A stretch of 64,000 nt of DNA. It comes from Platycnemis pennipes (lineage: Eukaryota; Arthropoda; Insecta; Odonata; Platycnemididae). Each line of letters begins with the position of its first letter. Within the stretch, counting starts at the first letter, position 1. The notes under the pieces are model-generated. The model had not been told where the DNA came from and ran no database searches. It worked only from the letters and a program-made list of their open reading frames with translations. Shown here one piece after another: positions 33,396 through 45,445 of the stretch. The translations under genes and the position numbers were made by a program. Location: assembly GCA_933228895.1 (NCBI GenBank), contig OW121854.1, positions 5,831,131-5,895,130 on the forward strand, written 5' to 3'.

Positions 33396-34572
33396 CTTCA
33401 GTAGCACCGAAAATAGCCCCCATTTTTTTATAAAAATGCACTTACTTATTCTTATTTATCGCAGTTATTGAGAGAATTTTATTAAATTCATACTCAAAGA
33501 ATTTAATTGAATTTATTGGTTCATCTATTTGTAATCTGTGGTATTGCAAGCTCGCATTCTTTCACATGCCGCAAATCCAGGTAACCATTATCTTCATAAT
33601 TCTATTTCATCCTTCATCAACTCTGCCTTTGCAAACAATCAATTTATATACTCAGCATTTTCACACTCCTGTCCGATCATTTTGCGCATAATGATCAGGT
33701 ATTCCGGCATCCTATTCATGCAATCAACAAAAATACTCATGAATATTCAATCAGTATTTCAAACATGCTTCTGCACATGAAGCAACGTATTTCCCACAGG
33801 AAACATTTTTTCACGTTTTTCATCGATTGATTCAAATACCTTTTATAGCTGAATAGATTCTTCAAATCATTACATTCGCCTCATTCAAAATATATTTTAG
33901 CTTGAAAAACTTGAAAACAGCAAACTGTTTTGCCAGAACTATAATTGTTTCGTTGAATTATTACCCTCTCTTCAAACAGCACCAAACACATTCATGTCAT
34001 TCTTCGACATAACAGTCGTTTTTGACGTAACTGCAGCATGTAACCCGTACCGGGAATACGGGATTCTGCACGCAATCGGCCTTGCATCGCACCAGCCACA
34101 CTCAATTCTTTTTCTCGCACGGAGGGCTTGCATCCGCGAGCACTTATTGCCCCGGAATGCATCGTCATAGTGCTTCATTCGGAGCCGAAGGGCTGTCCTC
34201 AGGCATTCCTGGGAAGGAGAGTGTCGGTGCACCCACCACCGCGAGCACCACTTTGGTGCGCGTGGACGTAGGAGCAGGAGGTCGGTCGTGTGTCCGCGTT
34301 CAGAAAAACACGAATCCCTAATGAGTCGAATTAATATCCGTCCCGGCGCAGGCGCTCGCCTTTATCTTCTCCCATCTCTCCCCCACAACCCCCTCCTCGC
34401 CTACCGCTCGAGCTGCCACACACCGGCGTGGAAGGGAAGTAGAGGACTTTCCTCGCATCAACAGGTGCAGAGAGGTGCATGCATGGAATGACAGCTAGGA
34501 GGGCGAGGAGGCCTCTCCTTACGCGCTAATGTAAGGATTCGGATCCAAGGCGAATCCAAATTCAATGCAAAA
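33396..34572. other. No gene; CpG-rich patch at 34040-34540
   Basis: The AT-rich half has nothing recognisable. The patch from about 34040 is CpG-rich with frames open on both strands and no domain. It ends at a LINE insertion. Confidence 0.4.
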
Positions 34573-35690
34573 CCATCTACATCCACACGATACCCTGCAA
34601 GCCACCGCAAGGGTGTGTGGCAGGGGGTGAAGATGACAATGCATGCAATACCGTCATGCAAACAAGCAACTATGGTCTCATACAACTAGATTGTTAGTAT
34701 CTATAGTATTTAAGGGACTAATACATGCATCATGCACCACAGAATACCCTAAAATATTTCCCCTACCTATTTCCTTTGCTATGCTGCCTATTCAGTTCTC
34801 TTATAGTACGGGGGAAAAATGCCGTTTTGAATCTGTCAGTACGACAATCTATCTCTCTAATCTTATTTATCTGGTCGAATCTAGCATAATACGCTGGTGT
34901 TTTTAATATGTTCCTAACATCTACAGTAAAGCTATCCGATTTAAATGTCTCTAGTAGATCTAATCTGTACCTTAACATAAGCTCTGATAATGATTCCCAC
35001 TCTAATTCTTGTATTAATTCTTAAACACTACTCAACCTATCGTAACAACTTTCAACGAACCTAGCTGCTCTACGCTGCACACTGTCTAGTTCTCTGATCA
35101 AACCTAATTAATTCATTAGGATCCCATACACTGGCTGCATACTCAAGGTGGGGCCTAACTAGTGAAAAGTAACATCGCTCTTTTGTCTTTTCATCACATT
35201 TCCCAAGTACCTACTCTTTTTATAAATCCTAGGTTTCTCTTCGCTCGGCCGCATATTTCCCGGATGTGTCTTCCCCACGATAAATCTTTAGTGATTGTTA
35301 CCTTATACCTAACGGTTTAAATGCTTTCGATCTTCGTGTTATTAATTTTATAGGATCGCTCTATCGAATTATTCCTACTCCAAAAACTGATAGCTACACT
35401 TTTTTTTAAGGTTAAGTTCTAACTGCCATTTGTCGCACCACTTTTGAATTGCATCTTAATCCTGCTAAGGGATTTCCTGTCTTCTTATTTTGATATACCC
35501 CTATGCAGTACCGCATCGTCTGCAAAACGTCTAAGCTTGTTATTAACTATGGTACTCAAATCGTTTATATATAAAAGTAACAGAAGTCTATCACTTACAC
35601 ATCACATACCTACCACTAACTGCGGTACCCAAATCGTTTATGTATAAAGGAAATAAAAGCGGACCTACCACGCTACCCATCCCGGCGGAA
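34573..35690 (-). mobile_element. CR1/L2-like LINE (subfamily B), longest copy of this subfamily
   Basis: The tail and stem-loop are at 34573-34628, then the C-terminal ORF part on the minus strand ('RYRLDLLETFKSDSFTVDVR', 'RFKTAFFPRTIREL'). In broken frames, upstream RT parts follow: 'AKRNLGFIKRV' (about 35255-35215), 'FWSRNNSIERSYKI' and the catalytic region 'LYINDLSTIVNNKLRRFADD' (near 35580-35510), with FADD as the active-site box. The stretch encoding the LYINDL motif is present twice (35551-35606 and 35614-35680). It gives the best evidence that A/B are CR1/L2-like rather than RTE elements. Confidence 0.85.
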
Positions 35691-38600
35691 GAATCATTAT
35701 CAGGCTACTACACTTCTCACGCTGAAAAACATTGGGAGAGGCGCTACAGCTGAGTGAATCTGATAGCAAGTTTCCTAAGGTAAGTGATGCAAGGAGTGAT
35801 TAGTGTGTAATTGGCCTATTGTTTACGTCATTCTTCGCTCATGCTCTATTATTTTCTTGAGTCAAGATGACTCTCTAATTTGGATTCTCTGTTGCATGTT
35901 TTAAATTTAATTACTGTCCGGACTCTTAGACGGAGGTTAGGCCCTTCCCGTTTTTCAGGATACATAGAGTTAACGGAAAATATTGAAAAACGCATCATGA
36001 GTGTTGAAAGTCATCACAAGTATTCACAGCTATTAAATCCAGCATGACATTATTCCATTGGTCTCTCTTCGCATCTTGTGCGCAGAAACTCTTCTCTTGG
36101 GAGGAGAAGACATTTAAAATCAAATTTCAAATGTACGTGGAGTAGAAATTTTCAGCTTGTCGCAACCCGTTCCTCGCCCCGCACGCTATTACTCTTAGAG
36201 TGTGGCGCTGATGTAGGGTTCTGGAGCACGTGATTTTCGGTGAGGCTAGCTCTTTCTCCAATTTCGCCCCTTTCAATAGATATTTCTTACCTGCTTGCAA
36301 TGAGTTAATGTGTTCAGCATCAATGTTAATGAGTTCAGCATCAATGTTAATGAGTTAGTAATCAGTGAATATGAAATACCGTAATCACGTCGGTTATCAT
36401 GAAATGGCCATTTTTACCAGATATAACAACTACGCATAATATGCCGAGCATTTTAACTGCCTGGATAATATCCTGGAGGCATAGGGGTATGGAAGTATCG
36501 GAGTTGGAAGGGAACTTGCACCACCAAGAGAGACATTTGCTGGTAGAGGAGAACTAACGACAGAATCGTTCAATGAATCGTTCAGAACGACTGGGACACA
36601 ATCAACGCAAGCGGGTTACATGAGACGTTAACCGCAAAACGTGAATAGAGATGGCGCCATGGGCGGGAGAACGGAAACAAAAGACACGACTGCGGCGCCG
36701 TAACGTGAGGAGACCGTGTACGTGAGAGAGATGGTCACCTCCCATCTCTCACGTTTCACGTACACGGGAAACCAATGAAAACTCTCCCAGGATTTGGCGC
36801 TATATAGTCACCCGCGAGGAGTTACAGGGGGCTTATTTTATAATCTCACTTTAGTGAGAATACGTCATAAAATGTCACGTTTTCGTAGTTAAACTCCACC
36901 ACCCAGGCGGCGTGACCATCTTCGGATCTCAAGCGGCGAACTGCCCGTCATCGGCTGGTCTTTTAGACAATTCATCCGCTCTGATCCGTATCTTTCGACT
37001 CTTGATCCGTTCCATTATCTCCGCCTGCCATTAGTTCCCATTTCATCTTCATAAAGAACGTGAAATGGAGCCACCATCGTTTCCACTTGAAGCTTGAGTT
37101 GGGAAAAAAGCAAGAGCGAGAAAGATACAAACGATTTTAAATTGTATTTTTGGAATTTGCACAACCTGAAGAACTTCAGCACACCGAGATCGACAACACA
37201 GATAGCGCTACCGACAGAAGCTTCAACAATTCACGAACCGTTCGTGAGCCAATCATTAAGAGAGCGAAACGAATCTCCTGCCTTCCCGCAAAGAGTCATT
37301 AAAAAGGTGAGATTACAAAATAACCCCTCAGAAGTCACAAGTGGATTGCATGCCTCTTCTGAACTAAAATTTCAGTCTCAAATGCTGTAAAACTTATATC
37401 AGTCTTTGGTTTTAGCATAGAGTCCTACCTGACTTCTACTTTTGGACGAGGGATTCAATGGGTGAGCAGTTATTTGAAGTTATTCTGTTTTAATGAGTTT
37501 TTAAAACGTAACCAATGACATGGAAAAGCCTGCTTCTGATAGTTTCCATTATTTATATCGTGAAAATTTAGGTAGAAAGGATTATACACGGTTTTCACGA
37601 ATTAATTCTTGTGAATTATAAATAATTTAAGCGATCTGGTAACTTCATCAACGGCATGGAATACGTAACTCTACAGTCTTAAAAATAATTGCTAGCTCTT
37701 GTTTACCTTCGCTATAGGATTCTCTTTTGCGCTTTCGTAAGTCATTTATCTTGAGGGTCACACATGTTGATTGTGTCCGCTAGAGAAAAAGTTTCCCGTG
37801 AGCGACTCATGTCACCCGTTTACGTTGTTTGCGTCTCAGCTTTAAGGTGGCTCCACAGAATTATGAAGTAGATGTCATTTTTGTGTCAATTTCAGGACAC
37901 ACAATTTTTTGTACCTTCTATCGATTGGCAATAAAATTATAAGGCCTTTCCATCATATTTTTGAAGAAAAAAGACGTTGAAAATCAGCTTTTTTTATACG
38001 TGGCTATACGAAAGAGCATGGCTCTTGCAGTGAAATTTGCAGTTTAATGTTAAGAGAAATGTGGTTTTGACGAAAAAATAATATAAGATGCGCAATTTCA
38101 TTTAGAATTTAGCATTGCAATTATTTGCTCACCTTACCTCACTTGTTTAATTGATATTAATAAATGTTTGCTCGAAAGAAAGCAGAAAAGCCTTAGTTAC
38201 ATCAAAGTGGCGCGCCATGGCGCTGCAATACGTTGTTATCATTGGCAACGGTACTTGTGACGGAACGTGCTTACAAGCCTATTTACTAACTTAATTAAGG
38301 ACTATACCCTACCAAGGTCCTTCTTATATTTTTTATATAATTTAAATGTTTCATTGGTTATTGAAATGATGTAATTAATACCAATGCATCCAAATGGTAG
38401 CAGCGTCATCGTTGCCAAACAGTTTTCAAAAATATCAATATTAATAAAATTCAAAACAAAGAGTTTTCTTTGCAAGGAAATAGCTTAAAACAAGTTAGAA
38501 AATATTTGACCTGTTTTAGAATACGTATTAGCGGGATTGAGCATGTATTCTCATTTTATAAAATGAACGTGGCAACAACACGTCGGTCATCTTCCGAAGT

Positions 38601-38890
38601 CAAAATTAGTTAAAAGAAAAAAATTGATTGTAAAAAATAGATTGCAGCTACAACGCGCTATATAATAGCATACTTATTTAATTATTGTGTATGCATTATC
38701 ACCCTTTAGATGATTTTCCATATAAGCGTTTTTCTGGATCAGTATTTATCCATTAAATAACATAGCTCTTTTATGAAATTTTGAATCTTGGAGTCACGGG
38801 GGAACCTCCTTAAGGAAATAAAAAAGTCTTAAGTATAAAAAATATAAATACCTATAGTATAAAAAAGAAAAGTCTTAAATAAGTGAGGCA
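35691..38890. other. No gene assigned; candidate promoter near 36800
   Basis: A 21-bp near-repeat occurs 2-3 times at 36305-36357. At 36660-36830 there is a hairpin followed by GGCGCTATATAGTC (TATA-like word at 36802-36809). A frame lacking a normal Met covers 37094-37390 and includes a donor-like AAG then GTGAGA near 37308. Together these could mark a short exon of an unknown plus-strand gene. No protein motif supports it. The rest is AT-rich. Confidence 0.3.
36714..36767. repeat. Hairpin-forming inverted repeat
   Basis: CCGTGTACGTGAGAGAGATGG (36714-36734) pairs with 36742-36767, with a five-base bulge in the second arm and a seven-base loop. A related 'taacgtgagg' word lies just upstream. 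Confidence 0.75.
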
Positions 38891-39944
38891 TTATGTGGCG
38901 CCAGAATTTGAGTCATGAGGGAAGAATAAGATACTACACTTTAGTCTTTTTAAATTTGAACAAAGAGAAAAAAGGAGAAGAGGTGGGTGGAAAGGAAGAC
39001 GAATGTGGAAGTGCTGGGAATGGTGGAGGAGGAAATAAAGTAGATGGGGGAGATAAGGGGAAGGCAGAGGAACTGGATAGAGCAGGTGATAAGGTGTTTG
39101 TCGAAGGGCGTGATAGAAGGGAGTGCGTGCTGGGGTTGGGACAGGGGACGAGCGGGTGGTCTGGACAGAAAGATGGCGGGTGGGAAGGATGTGGATCGTA
39201 AGCGGGACATCATTTAAGAGTAAAGTGTCGGGATGAAACTCCATTTAAATCTACTTTCAGGGGTGAATGCCTAATAAAAATAACAAGTAAATGACATTTG
39301 TTGCAATTTCACCGGGCACAATATCAACTATCTGCACGAAATAAAAATATTTGATTGTGATGCAATTAAGCAGGTCATAAGGTGTCCAATTTGCAATGAT
39401 TTTCTTACCTTGGGAGCCTTTTCTACATCTGAAACTTTACGCTCCTGGTTGGTGGAAATGCTGTTGAAACATATCCTACTTATTCCCTGAATATGCTTGT
39501 AACTGAAGGCACTAAATAATTCATGGATTGGAGCACCCCTTCTGCAGTAAATACATTACTCTTTACGCTCTTTACTAATTATCCGTGCGTTATCTTCATC
39601 GCTAGATATCGTTTATTCGTCCTATTTGCGCCGATAATTATTTTTGGTGAAATGAAAGGTATCTCTGTTCTATGTCATATCTGTGGAATTGAATAATTAT
39701 CTTCGTCATAATCATGAATGAAAAGAATCTGATGTGAGATAGCGTAATGGATTAGATTATATCATCGTGACTGTAGTGCAGTAGTATAATCATTGATGGT
39801 CCATGAGAATTATTTTCTTAGAGAAACTGATAGCGGTAATCCCTGTTCTGCAAAAATATGACGGGTGTACTTAACTTAAAACTTCAATAAAATGAACCAT
39901 TAGTTGTGTATTGATATCCTAGAACATACTTGGTGCTGAGTAAA
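38891..39944. other. Purine-rich tract, no gene assigned
   Basis: 38960-39200 is strongly purine-rich on the plus strand (many G and A, few C and T), which keeps frames open on both strands. The predicted peptides are low-complexity Gly/Glu/Lys or Pro/Ser/Leu, so I do not call a gene. The remainder is AT-rich. Confidence 0.45.
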
Positions 39945-40825
39945 AATACAGAAAGGAGTGAGACATGGATGTGTACTGTTTCCCGTAATTTTTAATGTTT
40001 ACATCGAGAGAGCCATCAATAAAATCAAGAAGTGTTCTGGAGTGAACATCCACGGAGAAACAATCAGCATGCTACGATTCGCTGATGACATAGCTCTCAT
40101 AGCAGAGACAGAGAAGGAGCTGAATAAGATGCTAACAACCATGGAAAGGACAATGACCAGGCATCAGCTGAAGATCAATAAGAAGAAGACTAAGATATTG
40201 GTGTGCAGGAAGAGAGAAGAAGCCAAAACCAACGTTATACTAGAAAAACAGAAACTGGAAGAGCCGAAAGAGTTCTGTTGCCTGGGAAGCAGAGTAACCA
40301 ACGATGGACGAAGCAAGAAAGAAATAGTGAGTAGAATAGCCCAGGTAAAGAGGGCATTCTATCAAAAGAAGAATCTACTTACAGCTGGAAATACAATGTA
40401 TATCTGGAGCATGTTTCTTTACGGCAGTGAAGCATGGACAATGACAACAGCGAAGAAGAAAAGGGTGGAAGCATTCGAAATGTGGTGCTACCGAAGAATG
40501 ATGAAGATAAAATGGATCGACCGAGTGACAAATGAAGAAATCCTAAGAAGAGTGGGAGAAAAGAGAAGTCTGCTGAAAACTATGAAAAGAAGACTGGGCA
40601 ACCTAATCGGCCATATCTTAAGACACGATGGCCTGATGAAGACTGTCGTCGAAGGAAAAGTGAACGGGAAGAATGGAAAAGGCAGGCCTCGTATGAGTTA
40701 TGTAGAAAAGGTCGTAAAGGACGTGAAAGAGAGAAACTACGTTAATATGAAGAGGTTGGCCGATAGAAGAATCGAGTGGAGAGCTGCATCAAACCAATCC
40801 TAGGATTGCTGACCCATGATGATAA
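39945..40825 (+). mobile_element. RTE-clade LINE, 5'-truncated copy with open frame
   Basis: A 281-residue frame (39958-40803) runs from just before the RT active site to the natural stop: 'CVLFPVIFNVYIERAINKI', 'MLRFADDIALIAETEKEL' with an intact FADD box, 'FLYGSEAWTMTTAKKKRVEA', and 'LADRRIEWRAASNQS'. Compared with the copy at 21228-21908 about a dozen residues are missing after 'LLTAGNT', an in-frame deletion. The 3' end 'ggattgctgacccatgatgat' follows the stop directly. It lacks the endonuclease and most of the RT, so it is inactive. Confidence 0.9.
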
Positions 40826-41879
40826 CTTGGTGCTGATTTCCACTCTTTCAGTGGAATCCAGAGCCCTTCCCTTTTCCCTGGCACAGATTTTTTTCTGATC
40901 GACTGGTAACCTTCCGTCATCCCTTCTTGTACATTGGTGCATGTTGATTTCTGAATAACTATATTATAATAACAGCTGTTGGGCGTTCCTTCTCGCATAG
41001 TAATCTATCTGTTGCGATAAAACCACCAACTATCCAGTTGCCCTTCTCAGGCCTGAAAACCTAAAGATATCAGCAGGATAACAAGAGAAACTTGCGTTGC
41101 TACCACCCTATTCAACTCGGAGGAACTCTTGGAAGCTGTTACCTTGAGCATCATCGTAGTGGAAACCTCAGATGTAGTTAATTGGAATCATGTAATGACG
41201 CCCGGTCATTGCTGGAATGAGCCCAAAGAAGTTTGGAATATTAAACAGCTAAAATGCTGGGACAACTGGTTTCAAACAGTTAGCATTACACATCTTAATG
41301 TTTTGTAGCCTAAAAGTGCGGATATGCGTTTTTCGCTCATGGAGAAATGGAAAAAAGGCATTGATGGTCTTGAGGATAGGGATATAAGAATTATGACCGG
41401 TATAATAAGGTTTAGGAGCTGACCCTTGAAGAACTCTCGGGTAAAGTCTTGTGTAGATGAGTTTATTTTGTTGCCCATCAAGTCGTTGGTCTATTTTACT
41501 TGGGGTGGATGACCGAACACAGCAAGTATTGCAGTCAAATAAGTAGTAATACATTTATTTTTTCTTGGAGTGCTACTACATAGGTGAGTTAATTTGTCAC
41601 CTTAAACTTGAACAAATTCATATCCGTGCTAATTTCTATAATTCGTATTATTTCTGTTGTCAGTATCCCACTATCTCTACAAAAATAACCTAAAGCACTA
41701 TGTCGAGAAAAGGCTGATCGGTTGTACACTTTTTACAGAAGCTGTTTTTTAGCTAGAAACATTCTATACTTGACATTAGATCGAGTGTTAACAGGTGAAA
41801 AATGGTTCAATGGTGGTACTTTTCTGTGGCTTTTTTTCATGTAGCTTAAAGGAATCCTTTATTTGCCTTATGCACCATG
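40826..41879. other. No gene recognised
   Basis: Two overlapping minus frames at 41249-41554 seem to be one broken peptide ('CNTCCVRSSTPSKIDQRL' in one frame, 'DFTREFFKGQLLNLI' in the other). I do not recognise the family. Confidence 0.4.
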
Positions 41880-42315
41880 GGTAGATGTCGTGTACATGCC
41901 GGATGTGAAAAGGAGGAATTACGTCAATATGATGACGATGGAAAAAAATCATATTTTTGCTGCTCAGAGTTTCGAATTTATTTTCGACGCGTTTCAACGC
42001 GTCGGCGTCATCCTAAGGATAAACTGCCAATGTTACCCCCTCAGGCATTTATATACATATTCCATTAGGGGAAGAAAAGAAGTGGGTTCGAAGAGAAGGT
42101 ATACTTAGGAGGCAGTTTATCCTAAGGATGAAGCCAAGGCGTTGAAACGGGTCGAAAATAAAATCGAAACTCTGGACAGCACAACGTTGATTTTTTTCTT
42201 CTTTTCCTGAAGATGCTGTGCCACTACATCTCGCCTGATGCAACTAAATTTAACATGAAGAGGTTCTTCGATAGAAAAATTGAGTGGAAGGCTGCGTTAA
42301 ACTAATGCCGGCGTC
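41880..42315 (+). mobile_element. RTE-clade LINE C-terminal scrap split by a foldback
   Basis: 'gatgtgaaaaggaggaatta' (about 41903-41922) and, beyond the insert, 'aacatgaagaggttcttcga' with 'gagtggaaggctgcgttaaa' (42250-42300) match two adjoining parts of the RTE coding end ('KDVKERNYVNMKRL' and 'RIEWRAASNQS'). Removing 41937-42243 makes them collinear. Confidence 0.7.
41937..42243. mobile_element. Penelope-type foldback insertion 3
   Basis: Arms at about 41942-42028 and 42111-42197 are inverted copies with roughly ten differences in 87 bp, so this one is older than the other two. The loop is about 82 bp. A right-side tail of about 46 bp follows. The right arm reads 'aaggatgaagccaaggcg' then 'ttgaaacgggtcgaaaataa', again the GATGA...GAAAC order of Penelope-like termini. 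The flanks are RTE coding sequence. A target duplication is no longer clear. Confidence 0.68.
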
Positions 42316-45300
42316 AAAATGATGTGCCGATGCACTTTGAAAATTTATATCTGGATATGCGTTCATGCTAATGCTATGTACTATCCATAATTTTAACGGT
42401 AATTTTAATGCCATTTCAGTTATTATTTAAATTGAAAGCAAATTAAATAATTGAGATACGACAATGAAATAATTAACTCCGCGCACCAGAAAATTAACAG
42501 TTTTCTCAACTTGATAAACTTTGAAACTCATTCTAGGGAACACTATTATATCTACAGCATTCAGCTTTCATTAAAAGTTGAGAGAATTAATATGGATACA
42601 TATTGTGCAAACCTAAATAGTAGAGTAATCCTTGGATTGTTGACCGATGACGGTGGTACTTGGTAATTAATCGCGGGGATAAATTTGCAATATTCACTGG
42701 ATTTATTTTAACGCTCTAAAATAGCCATTAAATTTGCTTTATGTGTTTTCATTGAGATTGAGGATTAACCTTTTTCAAATACAGTAGAGTGTAAAGCAAG
42801 GGACGCATTAAAATTAAAGACGGCCGAATTTTTGAATATATGCTTGACAACAATCAGTTCGTTTAAGTTGCTAATGTGTTTGCCTCCTAATATGGCAATC
42901 AAAATGGCCCAGGCAGGCAGTAAGCCTATTACAAATGCTAAGGAAGAGTTCGTTCTTAGGCCTTAAAAATGTTTGACCAGACATTATCAAACTTCAATGA
43001 AAACTATTAATTCCTTCACTCAATTCATGGTAATCATTGACGGTCTCATCATTCGACCCGATGAATGATTTTATAGCTGTCGGCGGTCGAAAATATCAAA
43101 ACCGTAATGGTGAAGCCACACCACATGACCGCAATATACCGCGATAGCAGCGGAAGGGGCAAGGTGGCGGATGATGGGAAGACAGACGGTGGCCGTTGCT
43201 CATCTGTCGCCCCTCCCCCCCCCCCTCCCCTTTATCGAGGCTCCGAGAGGATTCGCAAATCACTTTTTGCACTCATTCCAACGGGTGTCTGACACCGTAC
43301 GGCTGCAGCGAAGGCATGCTGGATGTATCTGTGATGACTTATATAGCCCCGTTGCCCCTGATTCAGTTCACAAAACACACAAATTTTTATTTAATTTTAA
43401 CGTATTCCGATTCTTTTGCAAGGAGTGGAGCCTTTTGAATGTTTTTGAAAATAATTCATTTTACTGTTTCAAATCGTCCTTGTTCTCTTCATTATACATT
43501 ACTGATTATTTAAATTAAACGAATGTGCTGAGTACTTCAAGGTCAGTTCTAAAAAAAAGGTTGTTTTTTCTATCTCCAATTCAACAATAGCAATAAAAAA
43601 AGCGAAACTTCTTCCCGAGAAATAATTATTTGCCTGATCTAATTTTAGCTATTCATGATTCCACAGGTATCACCTTTCAGTTAAGATATCATTAAGTTAG
43701 CGATCGTAATGGGAGGAAGCACTGTTTTACGAGTAAGATAATTTTTCTAAATGGGTGTTCTGCGAGCCCGGAGGCGCTTACTTATAGGGTTTTCATACGA
43801 TTCGACAATACCTTAACTTTAGTATTGTCTGGTGATATTTGAGGGTAAACGTAAGTTTGAAGGAAACGGTTATGTATTCTACCGTCTTAAATTTTTTTTA
43901 AATGATACTTCCTCCCGAAACCAGAAAAATTTGAATAGGAGGACAATACAAGTTAACCGGATATTTCCTTGTACACAGTATGCGAAGCTTGGGTATGCTT
44001 CCCTTGTATATATTTGAGTAGAGTGGCCACGACCACTGGTGATGCAGAATGCAATGAGCGATTGGCATGCGTGTGCTGCATGGGGAAACGTTTTACGATA
44101 CGATTTCTCTTCCGCCTTCAAGTTGAAGCCGTAGAACTCACCTCGACCTTACCCACTGCTGTGACCCAACGCTGACCACCGGAGCTGCCCCGGATAAAAT
44201 TGAAACAGATGAGTGTACTGGCTGGAAGGGAATGACATTTGAATTAGATCTCATAAATAAATTATTCCATAACATAATTGGTATTGTTTTTATTTCTTCC
44301 ATAATCACATAAGTGAAATGTGCATCAATAAATATTATTGCTACAATAGAATCTTTGGCTGGAAGCTTTCAAATATCCTAAAAAATATTATTATAAAACA
44401 GTCAGAAAATAGTTCACAAATTTCAGTCCTTGCCAAGAGAATGGAAGGCACCACTAACAAGAATATTGTATGACTGAGGATCGATATTATTTTTAATACC
44501 GTATATCAATGATATGTGCACATAATTTTATACAAATTTTCACGAAAACGCCTTAAAATATACATTAATTCCGATACTCATTCACTCTACATGCACTCAA
44601 AACGTATCTGCCAAGGAACAGGACTTTGAGAGTTGCTGAAATTAGAGGTATAAACTTCTCAGTCTGTGTTCTCAATGATATGGGATTATGATAATGATGC
44701 TAGTACATTTGGAGTGTTGATGGTGTAACACACTGAACCTTTTAGCCATGCGATTAAATGTGTTAAACACTTATTTCTTATCCTCGGCTTCGCTGGTGAG
44801 AGTATATGGGAATGAAGTTGTCTTTTAACCCTGACGTAACTCATTTTGAGGAATAGTAACATCCTTATGGAATTACTCATTGAAACAATAGAACGAAACC
44901 ATAACATACTCAGAGCCGTCAAATAAAATTTTGTTTACTTGATTAAAACTTTCGCAGTCAATGTCTTTTGGACCCTGGTTCATTACCCTGAAAGAGGCCG
45001 CGGAGGGGAAACGTTGATGCACAACCATGTAATCGCGGAGGAACCCCCAAAAACCACATCACTAGGAAATTTTGGTTAGTTCTTCATTGATTGGTAAAAC
45101 ATTCATAGTTCAAAGAAGAAATAACTTTACACTTACATAGGCATTACTATCAGATGGCATTTTTTAAATTTTAATTTGGATAATAGAATATTGCTTAACT
45201 TATTGTACACTTTTGCACAACCACACAGTATTTTCGCGCAATCACTGCCAATGAGGCCCTCTTCCTTCGAGGCCCCGACGCGGCTGTGAATATTCTGAGA

Positions 45301-45430
45301 CCCTTTTTAAGCCTTAAACGTATTGTCATCAGCCTTTCGTCACGCTAACCTTTATCACATGATGATCGTAATTTAGCAAGTCTTCGCACTTCACGGGGAA
45401 GCAATAAATTAATTCCTATGTACACAAGGT
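42316..45430. other. No gene; RTE tail scrap at 42615-42660
   Basis: The only identifiable piece is 'atccttggattgttgaccga' (42628-42647), the extreme 3' end of an RTE element on the plus strand. A short CpG patch lies at 43140-43270. From 45240 the GC content rises toward the Atonal-family gene; 45240-45445 would be its 3'-untranslated region. Confidence 0.4.
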
Positions 45431-45445
45431 CTGCAAAAGGGGCGT

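Noticed and set aside
38891..39244. Frames on both strands as genes
   Set aside because: The purine-rich tract produces low-complexity Gly/Glu/Lys or Pro/Ser/Leu peptides.
41249..41554. Possible endonuclease part of a Penelope-like element near foldback 3
   Set aside because: A Cys-rich start and overlapping frames are present, but the GIY-YIG signature is absent and no RT motif is nearby.
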